Counted from the stretch's first letter, positions 27,401-41,254 are shown. The stretch is 64,000 nt of DNA from Panulirus ornatus (GCF_036320965.1 NC_092262.1:7344572-7408571); one strand, 5' to 3'. Made by a program: numbers and translations. Notes: generated by a model not told the origin, from the letters alone.

Positions 27401-28967
27401 ATTAATACTTCCTACGAAATCCCATTTCAGGTTAGCTTCCCCTAAACCTGTTTTAAGATATTACTAATGATATATACTCTTCCATAACCTATCTTTCTAA
27501 CTAACAGATGCATTACAAAAACAGTATATATGAATCATAAAATCTGTTAGAATTATGGCATCATATAAAAATAAATAATTTTGATTCAAAATACCCTGTA
27601 CAGAATGCTGCCAAATTTTTCCCTGCAAGTTATCATACCGAAACTTTACAAACAGAAACTGTCGTAGAACTGTTTCACAAGATTTTCTTGATGTTCAGTA
27701 TTGTATTTCAATTAATATTAATGTATATACCCCACACTTTTCCTTTGGTCAAAAAATTAAGATACCAACCCAATCACAGTAACTGGTACATATATGGTCT
27801 TAGAAAACAGGCTTCACTGCAGCAGGTACATACTATATGGTTTCAGTAATCAAAACTCCTGGACAAGAGCTTGGTAGACGAATATTATTGACAGGACTTA
27901 TTGGCATCATTATTAATATTCCTATAAGACATGGTCATTTTTTCAAAATGTATGGATTGCTGTACTCAATCATGGTAGAAAGGGTAGTACAACAAAAGCA
28001 GGCTGCTGTCACTCCATCTTGACCCCACTTATTAAGCCTTGGATCAACTAGGAATATTAAGATTAGATGAATGTCCATATAGTGATGATGGGAGGTAGAG
28101 AGAATCTAGGGGCGAGGGTGCATGTGAACCACGCACATTGCCATCAAAACTCAAGATGGTGTGCGAGTATTGGGGATGGAGTAAGCAGCTATATGCATGA
28201 GGCACGAAAGCTCAAAAAGATTATCATAATACACTTCCTTAAACTCAGAAATAGCATATGCTTGTTTAAAGGATTTTTTTGAAGTTTATTGACACACACC
28301 AGAAAAGATTGTGGAGGTAGTAAATAGATATTACCAGTATCTTCGGGAAACATTTGCTCAATTTTCACCTTGCTGCAAACTGGCCAGCAGAACTAACACA
28401 AAACAAGGATGATACATATCTTTCTGTGTGTAATGATTCTCATATATCTCGTACAAAGAAACAATGAATGTCTACTTTACAATGGATGATATGTACATAC
28501 AAGATGAAGATTCTTTTAAAGCTAATGCCACGTGACACTTCAACTCCTGGGAATTATTCACCTTGTTAATAAAAAAAACTTTTTAAAATGATTAGTTGCA
28601 GAAAATCCAGCTAATTCTTGAACATAAAAAATTCCAAAGTCCATGCCTACTCAAGATTTATGAACAAGTGAGAGTTTAGTGTTGTGCAGAGGGTGTTTGG
28701 CATTTGCTCTCCTAAACACAACACTCATGTTCGAATGCATAAACTGAGTATCTTGAACATTACTTTTGGCATGAACACATATGTAAACACAGCTATTACT
28801 AAACTTTCACAAAACAATCAGGAGTTAAAGCAAAATATCCTGCTACAACAAATGCCAGGCAATACAAACAGACTGTGTAAGCTTGAAAATACACACATAT
28901 TGACAGCAAAATCCAGGAAAGTCCTACAATGCCGCAATCAGAAGAGAGTATGCTTTTTACTTCAAAT
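27401..28967. other. No recognisable gene (inside segmental copy 1)
   Basis: Sequence shared with 33,576-35,164. The ORFs at 28,067 and 28,684 have partial counterparts in copy 2, but this follows from the duplication and is not evidence of coding. I see no domain. Confidence 0.5.
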
Positions 28968-29925
28968 ATCAGGGAGTGGATTTAACAGTCGATGGAACTA
29001 CTGAAGCCCAAGCGAGTCAAGGTGGAGGAGGGGGACAAGGTTCTGGGAGCGTTGAAGAATGTGTGGAAGGCGAGAACGTTATCTCGGAGAAAAAATGGAT
29101 ATGTTTGAAGGAATAGTGGTTCCAACAGTTTTATATGGTTGCAAGGCATGGGGTATAGATAGGGTTGTGCAGAGAAGGGAGAATGTGTTGGAAATGAGAT
29201 GCTTGAGGACAATATGTGGCATGAGGTGGATTGATCGAGTAAGTAATGAAAGGGTAAGGGAGATGCGTGGTAATAAAAAGTGTGGTTGAGAGAGCAGAAG
29301 AGGGTGTTTTGAAATGGTTTGGTCACATGGAGAGAATGAGTGAAGAATGATTGACAAGGAGGATATACATGTCAGAGGTGGAGGGAACAAGGAGAAGTGG
29401 GAAACAAAATCAGAGGTGGAAGGATGGAGTGAAAAAGATTGAGGAATTAGAGCCTGAACATACAGAAGGGTGAAAGGTGTGCAAGGAATGGAGTGAATTG
29501 GAACGATGTGGGATAATGGGGTCGACATGCTGTTAATGGATTGAACCAGGACATGTGAAGCTTCTGGAGTAAACCATGGAAAGTTTTGTGGGGCCTGGAT
29601 TTGGAAAGGGAGCTATGATTTTCTGTTCATTACACATGACAGCTAGAGACTGAGTGTGAGGAATGTGGCCTTTCTTGTCTTTTCCTAGTGCTACCTCGCA
29701 CATGCACTGGGGAGGGGGGGTTGCCATTTCATGTGTGGCTGGGTGGCAACGGGAATGGATAAAGTCATCATGTATGAATATGTACGTGTATAAATGTATA
29801 TGTGTATATATGTATGTATACATTGAAAGGTATAGGTAAGTGCATGTGCGCGCCTTTATGTATAGGTTGGGCCATTCTTTCAACAGTTTCCTTGCGCTAC
29901 CTCACGAGACAGCGACAGCATATTT
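28968..29925 (+). mobile_element. LINE copy C, 3' part only (plus strand)
   Basis: It begins in the RT C-terminal region (TATCAGGGAGTGGATTTAAC; the protein context GVDL.VDGTTEA) and continues through the frame 29,059-29,289 with GIVVPTVLYGCKAWGIDRVV and LEMRCLRTICGMRW. It then runs through a long 3' UTR rich in TATGTATA to the tail TTGCGCTACCTCACGAGACA and a short T run. Frameshifts interrupt the ORF. It lies tail-to-tail with copy D. Confidence 0.85.
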
Positions 29926-31162
29926 TTTTTCTTTTTAATACTTTGTCGTTGTCTCCGGCGTAGGCGATGTAGCGCAAGGAAATAGATGAAAGAATAGCCC
30001 AATCCACCCACATACATAAACACTCACACATGCACATATACATAACTATACATTTCCACAGACATATAGATATATATACACAAGTACATACATATACTTG
30101 CTGCCTTCATCCATTCCCGTCGCCACCATGCCACACAAAATGGCACTCCCTCCCCCTGCGCGCATGCAAAGTAGCACTAAGACAACACTCCCTCCTTCTG
30201 CGTGCATGCGAGGTAGCGCATGGAAAAGACAACAAAGTCCACATTTGTTCATACAGTCTCTCATGTGTAATGCACCGAAACCACAGCTCCCTTTTCACAT
30301 CCTTACCCCAAAAAACTTTCTATGGTTTTCCCCAGACACTTCAAATGCCCTGGTTCAATCCATTGACAGCACGTCGACCCCAGTATACCACATTGTTCCA
30401 ATTCACTCTACTCCTTGCACACCTTTCACCCTCCTGTATGTTCAGGCCCTCATCGCTTAAAATCTTTTTCATGCCATCCTTCCACTTCCAATTTGGTTCC
30501 CACTTCTCGTTCCCTCCACCTCTGACACATTGTCAATCTTCCCTCACTCATTCTCTCCAACATGACCAAACCATTTCAATACACCCTCTCCTGCTCTCTC
30601 AACCATACCCTTTTTATTACCACACATCTCTCGTACCCTTTCATTACTTACTCGATCAAACACCTCACACCACATACTGTCCTTAAACGTCTCATTTCCA
30701 ACACATCCACCCTCCTCCGCACAACCATATCTATAGCCCATGCCTCGCAACCATATAACATTGCTGGAACCACTATTCTTTCAAACATACCCATTTTTGC
30801 TCTCCGAGATAACGTTCTCACCTTCCAAACATTCTTCAACGCTCCCAGAATCTTCGCCCCCTCCCCCACTATGACTCACTTCTGCTTCCATCCCCTGCTA
30901 AATCTACTCCCAGATATCTAAAACACTTCATAAAACACTTCACTTCCTTCAGTTTTTCTCCATTCAAACTTACCTCCCAATTGACTTGTCCCTCAACCCT
31001 ACTGAACCTAATAACATTGCCCTTATTCACATTTACTCTGTTTTCTTCTTTCACACTTTACCAAACTCAGTCACCAGCTTCTGCAGTTTCTCACGCAAAT
31101 CAGCCACCAGTGCTGTATCATCAGCAAACAACAACTGACTCACTTCTCAAGCCCTCTCATCC
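29926..31162 (-). mobile_element. LINE copy D (minus strand), cut by the duplication junction
   Basis: The tail begins at about 29,930 (CTTTGTCGTTGTCTCCGGCG in plus-strand reading). The C-terminal and RT regions follow to 31,162. Frames include GMFERIVVPAMLYGCEAW and EVSLNGEKLKEVKCF. The element stops at the segmental junction. Its counterpart at 35,998-38,510 continues for another 1.3 kb, so copy D was truncated by the duplication and not by incomplete reverse transcription. Confidence 0.85.
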
Positions 31163-31795
31163 ACAACAGTGGCCAGAGACTGAAGTAGGACATTAATACT
31201 TTACCAAAGGGTAGATGCATCTGCATTAGTAAAAATAGACATGGAAGCACAGGTTAGAAGTATTCTTACTCCACTTAGTAAATGCAAACAAATTTCTCAA
31301 GTTTTATAACATTAAAAAGATTATCAGTAAAACTAGGAAAAGAAACATACAAAAGTGAATAATACATTAAATGAATATAAAAACAATAATACATTAAATG
31401 AATAAAATATAAAACAATCATACAAATATGTGTCAAAATCATTTGCAAGAGGTTATAGTTTAGGATGGTTGATATCTTTCACAACCCCTTATCCACAACA
31501 AGGCCCCAAAAGGCCTTTCCATGGTTTCCCCAGCTGCTTCATACATTCTAGTCCAGTTTGCCAATAGCACATTCAACCCCTGTATACTACATGGCTCCAA
31601 TTCATTCTAATCATGATAATTCTTCACTAATTTTCCATCTACCTATTCAGCCATCTTATTACCATAACTCTCATATCCTGTCTTCCTCAAGCAACTCTCC
31701 TCACATCACATAGTGTTCTAGAACATTTAACTTCCAGCACAACTACACTTTTTGTTGATCTTCTACACATGACTGAACCATTGTGGCACACCATG

Positions 31796-33575
31796 TGCTT
31801 ACTGCAACTATCTACACTTCTAATGCCTATTCCCACCTGGAACTCTTTCCAGTGAGTGGCCATAGCAACAGTCACCATAACTAAGTGAACTCAAGTGCTG
31901 CTTCTCAGCCTGACATTACTACTGACTACTTCTACCTAATGTCCAAACCAACCACTACCTAACGTTTCTACTGCTACATCTCTTACAGTGTCATTTCATA
32001 ACATGAACAATCAACCTCACAACATAGCTATTGTCAAACATTCATTATCAACCCAACCACCCATTACTTTCTTTTGCATTCAAGGCCTATCTAGCGATAT
32101 CTCTGACACCTGTTCCCAAATGGAACTCCCTCAAGGGGATGGCCATAGTAATAGAGTTTCCATAACTCATGAACTCCAATACCGCTTCTAAGCCTTTAGT
32201 ACCTCACCCTTAACAAGCCTCTGGCAGAGAGGAAAGTCTAGTGCAAAGTTCCAAATGAACTACTACCAAATGCTCCTACCTAGCACTTCTACCCAATGTT
32301 TCTACCTAATGCTCTTGCCAAATTATTCCTACATACTACTACTGTCAAATGCTCCTAACATTTTGTCAAAATGCAGGGTGAGCACCTAGTGCTCAATGTA
32401 GGAAAATCTGGTCATGAAGAGAGGTGTGCGAGTCAAGTGTTATGCATGACGACGATAGATTGTATGTTTGTCGACAGAATGCCAGAAGTCCACGTGGGTG
32501 AGGCAGAAAGAAAAAGACAGCTACTCAGGTCAGAGGAGTACAACTTGACAACCACTGAAGTGCTGGCTCACTATGCAGCTGTCAATAATCCTCCTGATAC
32601 CCAGGCGGGTAGTACTGGTAATATACCTCCCTGTTCATTGGCTGCCTACCAACTACTACCTTCAGTAATTGTCCCTGATTGGCACTCTCGGTTAGACTGT
32701 GCTTACTGCAACTATCTATATCTCTAATGCCTATTCCCACTTGGAACTCCTTCCAGTGAGTGGCCATAGCAATAGTCTCCATAATTAGTGAACTCAAGTG
32801 CTGCTTCTCAGCCTGACATTACTACTGACTACTTCTACCTAATGTCCAAACCAACCACTACCTAACGTTTCTACTGCTACATCTCTTACAGTGTCATTTC
32901 ATAACATGAACAATCAACCTCACAACATAGCTGTTGTCAAACATTCATTATCAACCCAACCACCCATTACTTTCTTTTGCATTCAAGGCCTATCTAGCGA
33001 TATCTCTGACACCTGTTCCCAAATGGAACTCCCTCAAGGGGGTGGCCATGGTAATAGAGTTTCCATAACTCATGAACTCCAATACCGCTTCTCAGCCTTT
33101 AGTGCCTCACCCTTAACAAGCCTCTGGCAGAGAGGCAAGTCTAGAGCAAAGTTCCAAATGAACTACTTCTACCAAATGCTCCTACCTAGCACTTCTACCC
33201 AATGTTTCTACCTAATGCTCCTGCCAAATTATTCCTACCTACTACTTCTGTCAAATGCTACTAACATTTGTCAAAATGCAGGGTGAGCACCTAGTGCTCA
33301 ATGTAGGAAAATCTGGTCATAAAGAAAGGGGTGTGCGAGTCAAGTGTTATGTATGACAACGACAGATTGTATGTTTGTGGACAGAATGCCAGAAGTCCAC
33401 ATGTGAGTGAGGCAGAAAGAAAAAGAGCTACCCAGGTCAGAGGAGTGCAACTTGACAACCACTGAAGTTTTAGCTCACTACGCTGCTGTCAATAACCCTC
33501 CCGATACCCAGGCGGGTAGTACTGGTAATATACCTCCCTGTTCAGTGGCTGCCTACCAACTACTACCTTCAGTAA
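31796..33575 (+). repeat. Internal ~903-bp tandem duplication containing family-3 repeats
   Basis: GTGCTTACTGCAACTATCTA occurs at 31,796 and again at 32,699. Each unit carries a short and a near full-length family-3 repeat (from about 32,090 and 32,990) ending in CAGGCGGGTAGTACTGG. The first unit ends with a segment, GTCCCTGATTGGCACTCTCG, not found at the matching point of the second. Segmental copy 1 has only one unit. Confidence 0.85.
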
Positions 33576-35164
33576 TTAACGAGTTAATACTTCCTACGAA
33601 ATCCCATTTCAGGGTAGCTTCCCTTAAACCTGTTTTAAGATATTACTAATGATATATACTCTTCCCTAACCCATCTTTCTGACTAACATGCATTACAAAA
33701 ACAGTACTATATATGAATCATAAAATCTGTTAGAATTATGGCATCATATACAAACAAATGATTTTGATTCAAAATACCCTGTACAGAATGTTGCCAAATT
33801 TTTTCCTGTAAGTTATCATACCGAAACTTTGAAAACAGTAACTGTCGTACAACTGTTTCACAAGATTTTCTCGATGTTCGGTATTGCATTTCAATTTAAT
33901 ATCAATGTATATACCCCACACTTTTCCTTTGGTCATAAAATTAAGATACCAACCCATTCACAGTAACTGGTACATATATGGTCTCAGAAAACTGAGGCTT
34001 CACTGCAGTAGGTACATACTTTATGGTTTCAGTATTTAAAACTCCTGGACAGGAGCTTAGCAGACATATTATTGACAGAAGGACTTACTGGCATCATTAT
34101 TAATATTCCTACAAGACATGGTCATTTTTTCAAAATGTATGGGTATGTGTACTCACAATCATGGTAGAAAGGGCAATACAACAAAAGCAGGCTGCTGTCA
34201 CTCCATCTTGACCCCTTATTAAGCTTACAGCCTTGGATCAACTGGGAATATTAATAAGATTAGATGAATGTCCATATAGTGATGATGGGAGGTAAAGAGA
34301 AACTAGGGGTGAGGGTACACATGATCCACGCACACTGCCATCAAAACTCAAGATGGCGTGCGAGTATTGGGGATGGAGTAGGCAGCTGTATACATGGGGC
34401 AGGAAAGTTCAAAGAGACTATTATAATACACTTCCTTAAATTCAGAAATAGCATATGCTTGTTTAAAGGACTTTTTTGAAGTTTACTAACACACATCAGA
34501 AAAGATTGTGGAGGTACTAAATAGATATTATCAGTATCTTCGGGAAACATTTGCTCAATTTTCATCTTGCTGCAAACTGGCTAGTGAAACTAACACAAAA
34601 CAAGGATGAGATACATATCTTTCTATGTGTAATGATTCTCATATATCTCATACAAAGAAACAATGAATGACTACTTTACAATGGATGATATGTACATACA
34701 AGATGAAGATTCTTTCAAAGATAATGCCTAGTGACCACTTCAACTCCTATGAGTTATTCACCTTGTTAATAAGAAAAACTTTTTAAAATGCAGTTGCAGA
34801 AAATGAAGCCAATTCTTGAACATTACACTAAAAATTCCAAGGTCCATGCCTACTCAAGATCTATGAACAAGTGAGAGTTTACTGTTGTGCAGTGGGTGTT
34901 TGGCATATATTCTCCTAAACACAACACTCATGTTCAAATGCATAAACAGTATATTGAACATTACTTTTGGCATGAACACACATGTAAATACAGCTATTAC
35001 TAAACATTCAAAAAACAATCAGAAGTGAAAGCAAAATATCCTGCTACAACAGATGCTTAGCGATACAAACAGACTGCGTAAGCTTGAAAATATACACATG
35101 TTGACAGCAAAATGGACAGCCAAATCCAGGCAAGTCCTACAATGCCGCCATCAGAAGAGAGTAC
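33576..35164. other. No recognisable gene (inside segmental copy 2)
   Basis: This is the counterpart of 27,401-28,967. No domains or splice-consistent exons are visible. Confidence 0.5.
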
Positions 35165-35990
35165 GCTTTTTACTTCAAATATCAGGGAGTGGATTTAACA
35201 GTGGATGGAACTACGGAAGCAGAAGCGAGTCACGGTGGAGGAGGGGACCAAGGTTCTGAGGGCGTTGAAGAATGTGTGGGAGGCGAGAACATTATCTCGA
35301 AGAGCAAAAATGGGTACGTTTGAAGGAATAGTGGTTCCAACAGTGTTATATGGCTGCGAGGCATGGGGTATAGATAGGGTTGTGTGGAGGAGGGAGAATG
35401 TGTTGAAAATGAGATGTTTGAGGACAATATGTGGCATGAGGTGGTTTAAGTAAGTAATGAAAGGGTAAGGGAGATGTGTGGTAATAAAAAGAGTGTGGTT
35501 GAGAGAGCAGAAGAGAGTGTTTCGAAATGGTTTGGTCACATGGAGAGAATGAGTGAAGAGATTGACAAGGAGGATATACGTGTCAGAGGTGGAGGGAACG
35601 AGGAGAAGTGGGAAACAAAATTGGAGGTGGAAGGATGGAATGAAAAAGATTTTAAGCGATCAAGGCCTGAACATACAGGAGGGCGAAAGGTGTGCAAGGA
35701 ATAGAGTGAATTGGAATGATGTGGCCTTTGTTGTCTTTTCCTAGGGCTACCTAGCACATGCACTGGGGAAGGGGGGTTGCCATTTCATGTGTGGCTGGGT
35801 AGCAATGGTAAAGGGTAAAGTCATCACATATGGGTATGTATGTGTATATATGTACATGTCTGTGTATATATGTATGTATACATTGAAATGTACAGATAAG
35901 TGCATGTGCAGGCCTTTATGTATGTATGTGTGTATAGGTTGGGCCATTCTTTCAACCATTTCCTTGCGCTACCTCACGAGACAAAGTATA
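35165..35990 (+). mobile_element. LINE copy C' (plus strand), counterpart of copy C
   Basis: It has the same start (CAGGGAGTGGATTTAACAGT) and tail as copy C. The frames 35,205-35,453 and 35,474-35,704 hold GTFEGIVVPTVLYGCEAWG and CGNKKSVVERAEESVSKW. About 160 bp of the 3' region (after GGAATGATGTGG) is deleted relative to copy C. It is not functional. Confidence 0.85.
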
Positions 35991-38510
35991 ATATTTTTTT
36001 CTTTTAATACTTTGTCGCTGTCTCCGACGTAAGGAAGGCAGCGCAAAGAAACGTATGAAAGAATGGCCCAATCCACCCACATACATATGTATATACATAA
36101 ACACTCACACACACATACATACCTATACGTTTCCACAGACAGATAGATATATATACACAAGTACATACATATACTTGCTGCCTTCATCCATTCCCGTTGT
36201 CACCACACCACACATGATATGGCACTCGCTCCCCCTGTGCACATGTGAGGTAGCGCTAGGGAAAGACAACAAAGGCCACATTTGTTCACACTCAGCTTGT
36301 CATGTGTCATGCACCAAAACCACAGCTCCCTTTTCACATCCAAACCCCAAAAAACTTTCCTCCATGGTTTACCCCAGACGTTTCACATGCCCTGGTTCAA
36401 TCCATTGACAGCATGTCAACCCCAGTATACCACATTGTCCCAATTCACTATTCCTTGCACACCTTTCACCCTCCTGTATGTTCAGGCCCTAATCACTCAA
36501 TCTTTTTCACTCCATCCTTCCACCTCCAATTTGGCTCCCACTTCTCGTTCCCTCCATCTTTGACACATATGTTCTCTGTCAATCTTTCCTCACTCATTCT
36601 CTCCATGTGACCAAACCATTTCGAAACACACTCTTCTGCTCTCTCAACCACACGCTTTTTATTACCACACATCTCCCTTACCCTTTCATTACTTACTCAA
36701 TCAAACCACCTCACACCATATATTGTCCTCAAACATTTTACTTACAATACATCCACTGTCCTCCGCAAAACCATATAACATTGTTGGAAGCACATTTTTG
36801 CTGTCCGAGATAACGCTCTCACCTTCCACATACTCTTCAACGCTGGCAGAACCTTCGCCGCCTCCCCCAACCTGTGACTCACTTCCACCCGCTACTAAAT
36901 CCACTCCCCGACATCTAAAATACTTCATAAAACACTTCACTTCCTCCAGTTTTCTCCATTCAAACTTACCTCCCAATTGATTTGTCCCTCAACCCTACTG
37001 AACCTAATAACCTTCTCTTATTCACATTCACTCTCAGCTTTCTTCTTTCATACTTTACCAAACTCAGTTACCAGCTTCTGCTGTTTCTCACCCGAATCAG
37101 CCACCAGCGCAGTATCATCAGCGAACAACAACTGACTTCCCAAGCCCTCTCATCCACAAGAGACTGCATACTTGCCCCTCTCCAAAACTCTTGCATTCAC
37201 CTCCCTAACAACCCCATCCATAAACAAATTAAACAACCATGGAGACATGATGCACCCCTGCCACACACCGACATTCACTGGGAACCAATCACTTTCTGCT
37301 CTTCCTACTCACACATATGCCTTACATCCTTGATAAAAACTTTTCACTGCTTCTAGTAACCTACCTCCCACACCATATACTCTTAATACCTTCCACAGAG
37401 CATCTATCAACTCTATCATATGCATTCTACAGATCTAAAAATGCTACATACAAATCCATCTGTTTTTCTAAGTATTTCTCACATACATTCATAGCAAACA
37501 CCTGATCCACACATCCTCTAGCACTTCTGAGACCACACTGCTTTTCCCCAATCTGATGCTCTGTACATGCCTTCCTCTCAATCAGTACCCTCCCATATAA
37601 TTTCCCAGGAATACTCAACAAATTTATACCTCTGTAATTTGAACACATCTTTAAACCCTTTGCCTTTATACAATGGCACAATGCATGCATTCTGCCAATC
37701 TTCAGGGACTTCATCGTGAACCATACATACATTTAATTTCTCACCAACCGGTCAACAACACAGTCACCCCTTTTTTTTTTTTTAATAAATTCCACTGCAA
37801 TACCATCCAAACCTGCTGCCCTGGTAGCTTTCATCTCCCACAAAGCTTTTACTACCTCTGTTTATCAAACCATTCTCCCCGACTCTCACTTCGCACACCA
37901 CCTTGACACTATCATCAAACTCATTCAACAAACCTTGAAAATACTCACTCCATCTCCTCACTTCACCACTACCTGTTATTACCTCCCCATTAGCCCTCTT
38001 CAGTAATGTTCCCATTTGTTCTCTTGTCTTATGCACTTTCTTTACCTCCTTCCATAAATCTTTTTATTCTCCCTGAAATTTAATGATACTCTCAACCTAA
38101 CTCTCATATGCCCTTTTTTTCACCTCTTGCACCTCTCTCTTGACCTCCTGCCTCTTTCTTTATACATCTCCCAGTCATTTGCACTATTTCCCTGCAAAAA
38201 TCATCCAAATGGCTCTCTCTTCTCTTTCACTAACATTCTTACTTCTTCATCCCACCACTCACTACCCTTTCTAATCTGCCCACCTCCCACCTTTCTCATG
38301 CCACAGGCATCTTTTGGGCAAGCCATCACTGCTTCCCTAAATACATCCCATTCCTCCCCCACTTCCCTTACATTATTTGCTCTTACCTTTTTCCATTCTG
38401 CACTCAATCTCTCCTGGTACTTCCTCACACAAGCCTTCTTTCCAAGCTCACGTACTCTCGCCACTCTCTTCACCCCAACATTTTATTTTCTGAAAACCTC
38501 TATAAATATT
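35991..38510 (-). mobile_element. LINE copy D' (minus strand), longest D-type copy
   Basis: It is tail-to-tail with C'. From the tail at about 36,005 it extends through the C-terminal domain, RT and N-terminal linker to about 38,510 (frame 38,473-38,201 with KKACVRKYQERLSAEWKKV and KREPFG). The RT segment at 37,732-37,427 reads KMCSNYRGINLLSIPGKLYG, and the palm has been shortened by indels. There are many frameshifts. The endonuclease half is missing. Confidence 0.85.
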
Positions 38511-41217
38511 CATAATTACCAACACATAGGGGGATAGGCCATAAAATTAACCAGCAACAATGAATGGGTTAATAAATGAGTACTTTCTGCAATCAAAATA
38601 CATAAAATGCTGAACTTTATGAATCAACTACAAAAGCAACTGTTGTGGTGTTTGCGTATCGGTTGCCTGTCCATGCAAATGCGTTTAATGACATAAGACT
38701 GTTTATTCAGTCATATACCGAGTAAGTTCTATCAATGAGTGTGAAGCCATTTCTATATCTTTGGTGATAATGTTTAGTGTATATGAGCAACAAAACAGCA
38801 TGTATAAGAAAATGTTCAGAACATTCAAGAACCCATATATAACATTGTCAGGCTAAGGTAAATGCGACTTCGTTAAAAGTAGCTTCACTTACAGTATCAG
38901 TTTACAAGAGTGTACATAAATTTATCAAGGAGCTACAGTATATTTTCATGTACGACAATAAATAATTTGCTTGTTCTGTCTTGCATACACCACTACTATC
39001 ATTTTTCTGTATTTTCCAAATCAAATCTTATTCTCTTTCATATTTAGAAACTTCATTTAACCATCATCATCAAAGGCCATCAAATGGAGAGTCCACTACA
39101 TATCCAATTTGCAATTATATTCACATTAATGAGTAATTATATGTCAATACCACAAGGAGTTTTAGAATATCATCAGTTAAAGTTATGATTTTTATTGAAC
39201 TTACATTACATAAATATTCAAATCAAGTAACATCATACTGCAAGAAGTTTTCACCTCAGTATTCCCTCATTCTTCCACAATGACAAAAAGAAAACTATCT
39301 AAAACTTCCCTTTAACAGCATACAAACTACCTACTGTACATCATATATACACAAACTGGATTAAAAAACAATGTTTGTTGTGAAGTAAAATCCATTCATG
39401 TACAAACTCCTCTACTATTTTAAATTAGCAATATACAAATGGCTTCGAAAATTATTCACGCCTTTTACAAGGTGCAAAACAGACATCAGTGTTACCTCTC
39501 CACATAGTTGGCAGCCTAAGAATGCTAGTATTGTGGTTAGAACAATGCTTATGTTTACGCCATCTCATGTTAGCACTACTTCCATATTCTTATATTCACT
39601 TTGGTACATTATATAAAAATGCACTTAAAGCCAGAAAAATACAGTGTAATAAATAGACAACAGAGTAAATGAATATAGCTAATAACACATACAACACAAT
39701 ACAAACTTCTGGAAAAATACAGTGTAATACACAACAGAAACTGAATACTGCAAATAGCACAGATAATACTAAAACTGTAATCTTCTTGTATCTCCCGATC
39801 ACTTCTTCCTCCATTTCATGAAAAGCCCTTGGTGATTACCTGAAGTCATTATCAAGTGAAAATCAAAATCACTTAAAAATGCACTTTTCAAATTACTCAT
39901 GTTTTCAAATTACTCATGTTCTGAGTTAAATAAATGATTGCGTTAAAGTGCAAGTATCTGTCCCCATGTTCATGCTAAAACAAAATCCAACGCTAATCTT
40001 AGCTGTCTGAAGACGATATGCCAAACACATAATCCAATCATCCGGTTTCTGATGCCTCTCTCACACAACTAAAAATCTGCCCGAATGAAAAGTATCAATG
40101 TCAAGAAAACTCAGAACATCAAAATGAAAAACTGATTACCACATACTGTCCCATGATGAGAGTTGCTATGTGTGATGAGAACAACAATCCTCAAAATGCA
40201 AAAGTATCTACTTTATCAGTAACAGCTTCAATATCATAAGTGAATAACATGAATGTTTTATACTAACAATGCTAGACAAATATTTATATAAAATATGGCA
40301 TAATCTTAAACAGGAATCCTCACACAAACCATATCAAAAGATGACCAGGATGCAAAAGTGAAATATAAAATATCTAACAACTGTCATACCATAAACTATT
40401 CCTGAGAGTTGAACTGAATGCTCTAAAATTCTAATTCTACTTCAGCAATACCCTAATGAACACTCAATATGCATTCCTGGAGAAAAAGCTTTCAACAACG
40501 CAGTTTTCAATGGGGTAAACATAACCTATGAGATATGGAGACAAGTTCATGACAATGCCTTTTCATACTTACGAGTACTTCCCTTTTCACCACAAAAGTG
40601 ATACTTTTTCTCATCATCTTTGGAGTATTTCCAGCACTATCACTTGAAAAAAAATGTCCATACATTACAGCTATAAATAATTTACAAACATCTTTAAAAT
40701 GGTCAACAAAAGTGAGAAATCACACATTCATGTGTACTTTTAAAGTGAAGAGGCTAAGCTAAGAAGTGATTGGCCCAGAGTGCTCTACATACGGAGCTCA
40801 TCAACAACCAAGTAAATGTAAACAAAAATGGTGGATATTACCAGTTCATCTAAATTCGTAGTTCTTCACTACATTTTAGAATTACAACAAAGCAAAGACC
40901 TCTATGGTAAATAGGCTTAACACTAGAGTTTTGCTGTGATCTGCAAATCTCATCTGCTTGAATTTGTACAATTCATTCTGCATCACTAGCAATCTTACCT
41001 ATTCAGCATCTTATGCCATGTCACAAAGCACACATCATTGTTTTTTCATCAAATACATCGAAAATGCAATCACTTGGCATCTAACAGCCTTTACATGATG
41101 CATATCTAGTTGCTGACCCTAGTGGGTTGAATCTGGTCTCCATAGCTACCAACTGCATGACTTATTCCCTAATCACTGCAAGCCAGTTTCAATCCATGCA
41201 ACATAGCAGGGATGCTG
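38511..41217. other. No recognisable gene; long AT-rich unique-looking stretch
   Basis: There are no repeats of the three families and no ORF above about 75 codons. It might include distal 3'-UTR sequence of a neighbouring gene, but nothing in it shows that. Confidence 0.5.
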
Positions 41218-41218
41218 A

Positions 41219-41219
<1 letters not shown>

Positions 41220-41251
<32 letters not shown>
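41220..41251. repeat. Poly-T run (~31 bp)
   Basis: A homopolymer run within unique-looking sequence. It could be the poly-A end of a minus-strand retro-insertion, but the following CTTCCAGGGATTACAAAATG matches none of the families here. Confidence 0.8.

Positions 41252-41254
<3 letters not shown>

Larger units (their letters stand above)
25919..31162 (+). repeat. Tandem segmental duplication, copy 1 (~5.24 kb)
   Basis: The block begins CAGAGACTGAAGTAGGACAT and is repeated from 31,163/31,171 with the same order of contents: AT-rich sequence, family-3 repeats, a region with ATGAATGTCCATATAGTGAT (28,067, matching 34,264), then a plus-strand LINE 3' part and a minus-strand LINE. Copy 1 stops inside its minus-strand LINE at CTCATCCACAAC, where copy 2 begins. 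The two copies differ by scattered substitutions and indels. Confidence 0.9.
31163..37159 (+). repeat. Tandem segmental duplication, copy 2 (~6.0 kb)
   Basis: This is the second copy of the block at 25,919. Compared with copy 1 it has an extra ~903-bp internal tandem duplication (31,796-32,698 against 32,699-33,600) and lacks about 160 bp in its plus-strand LINE (near 35,715). The minus-strand LINE continues past the point where copy 1 ends. Confidence 0.9.

Noticed and set aside
28067..28282. Small ORF conserved in both segmental copies (also 34,264-34,479) as a gene
   Set aside because: Similarity follows from the segmental duplication. No domain or constraint pattern is visible by eye.
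41220..41251. Poly-T run as the end of a processed pseudogene
   Set aside because: The adjacent sequence contains no recognisable gene body and I could not find flanking direct repeats.
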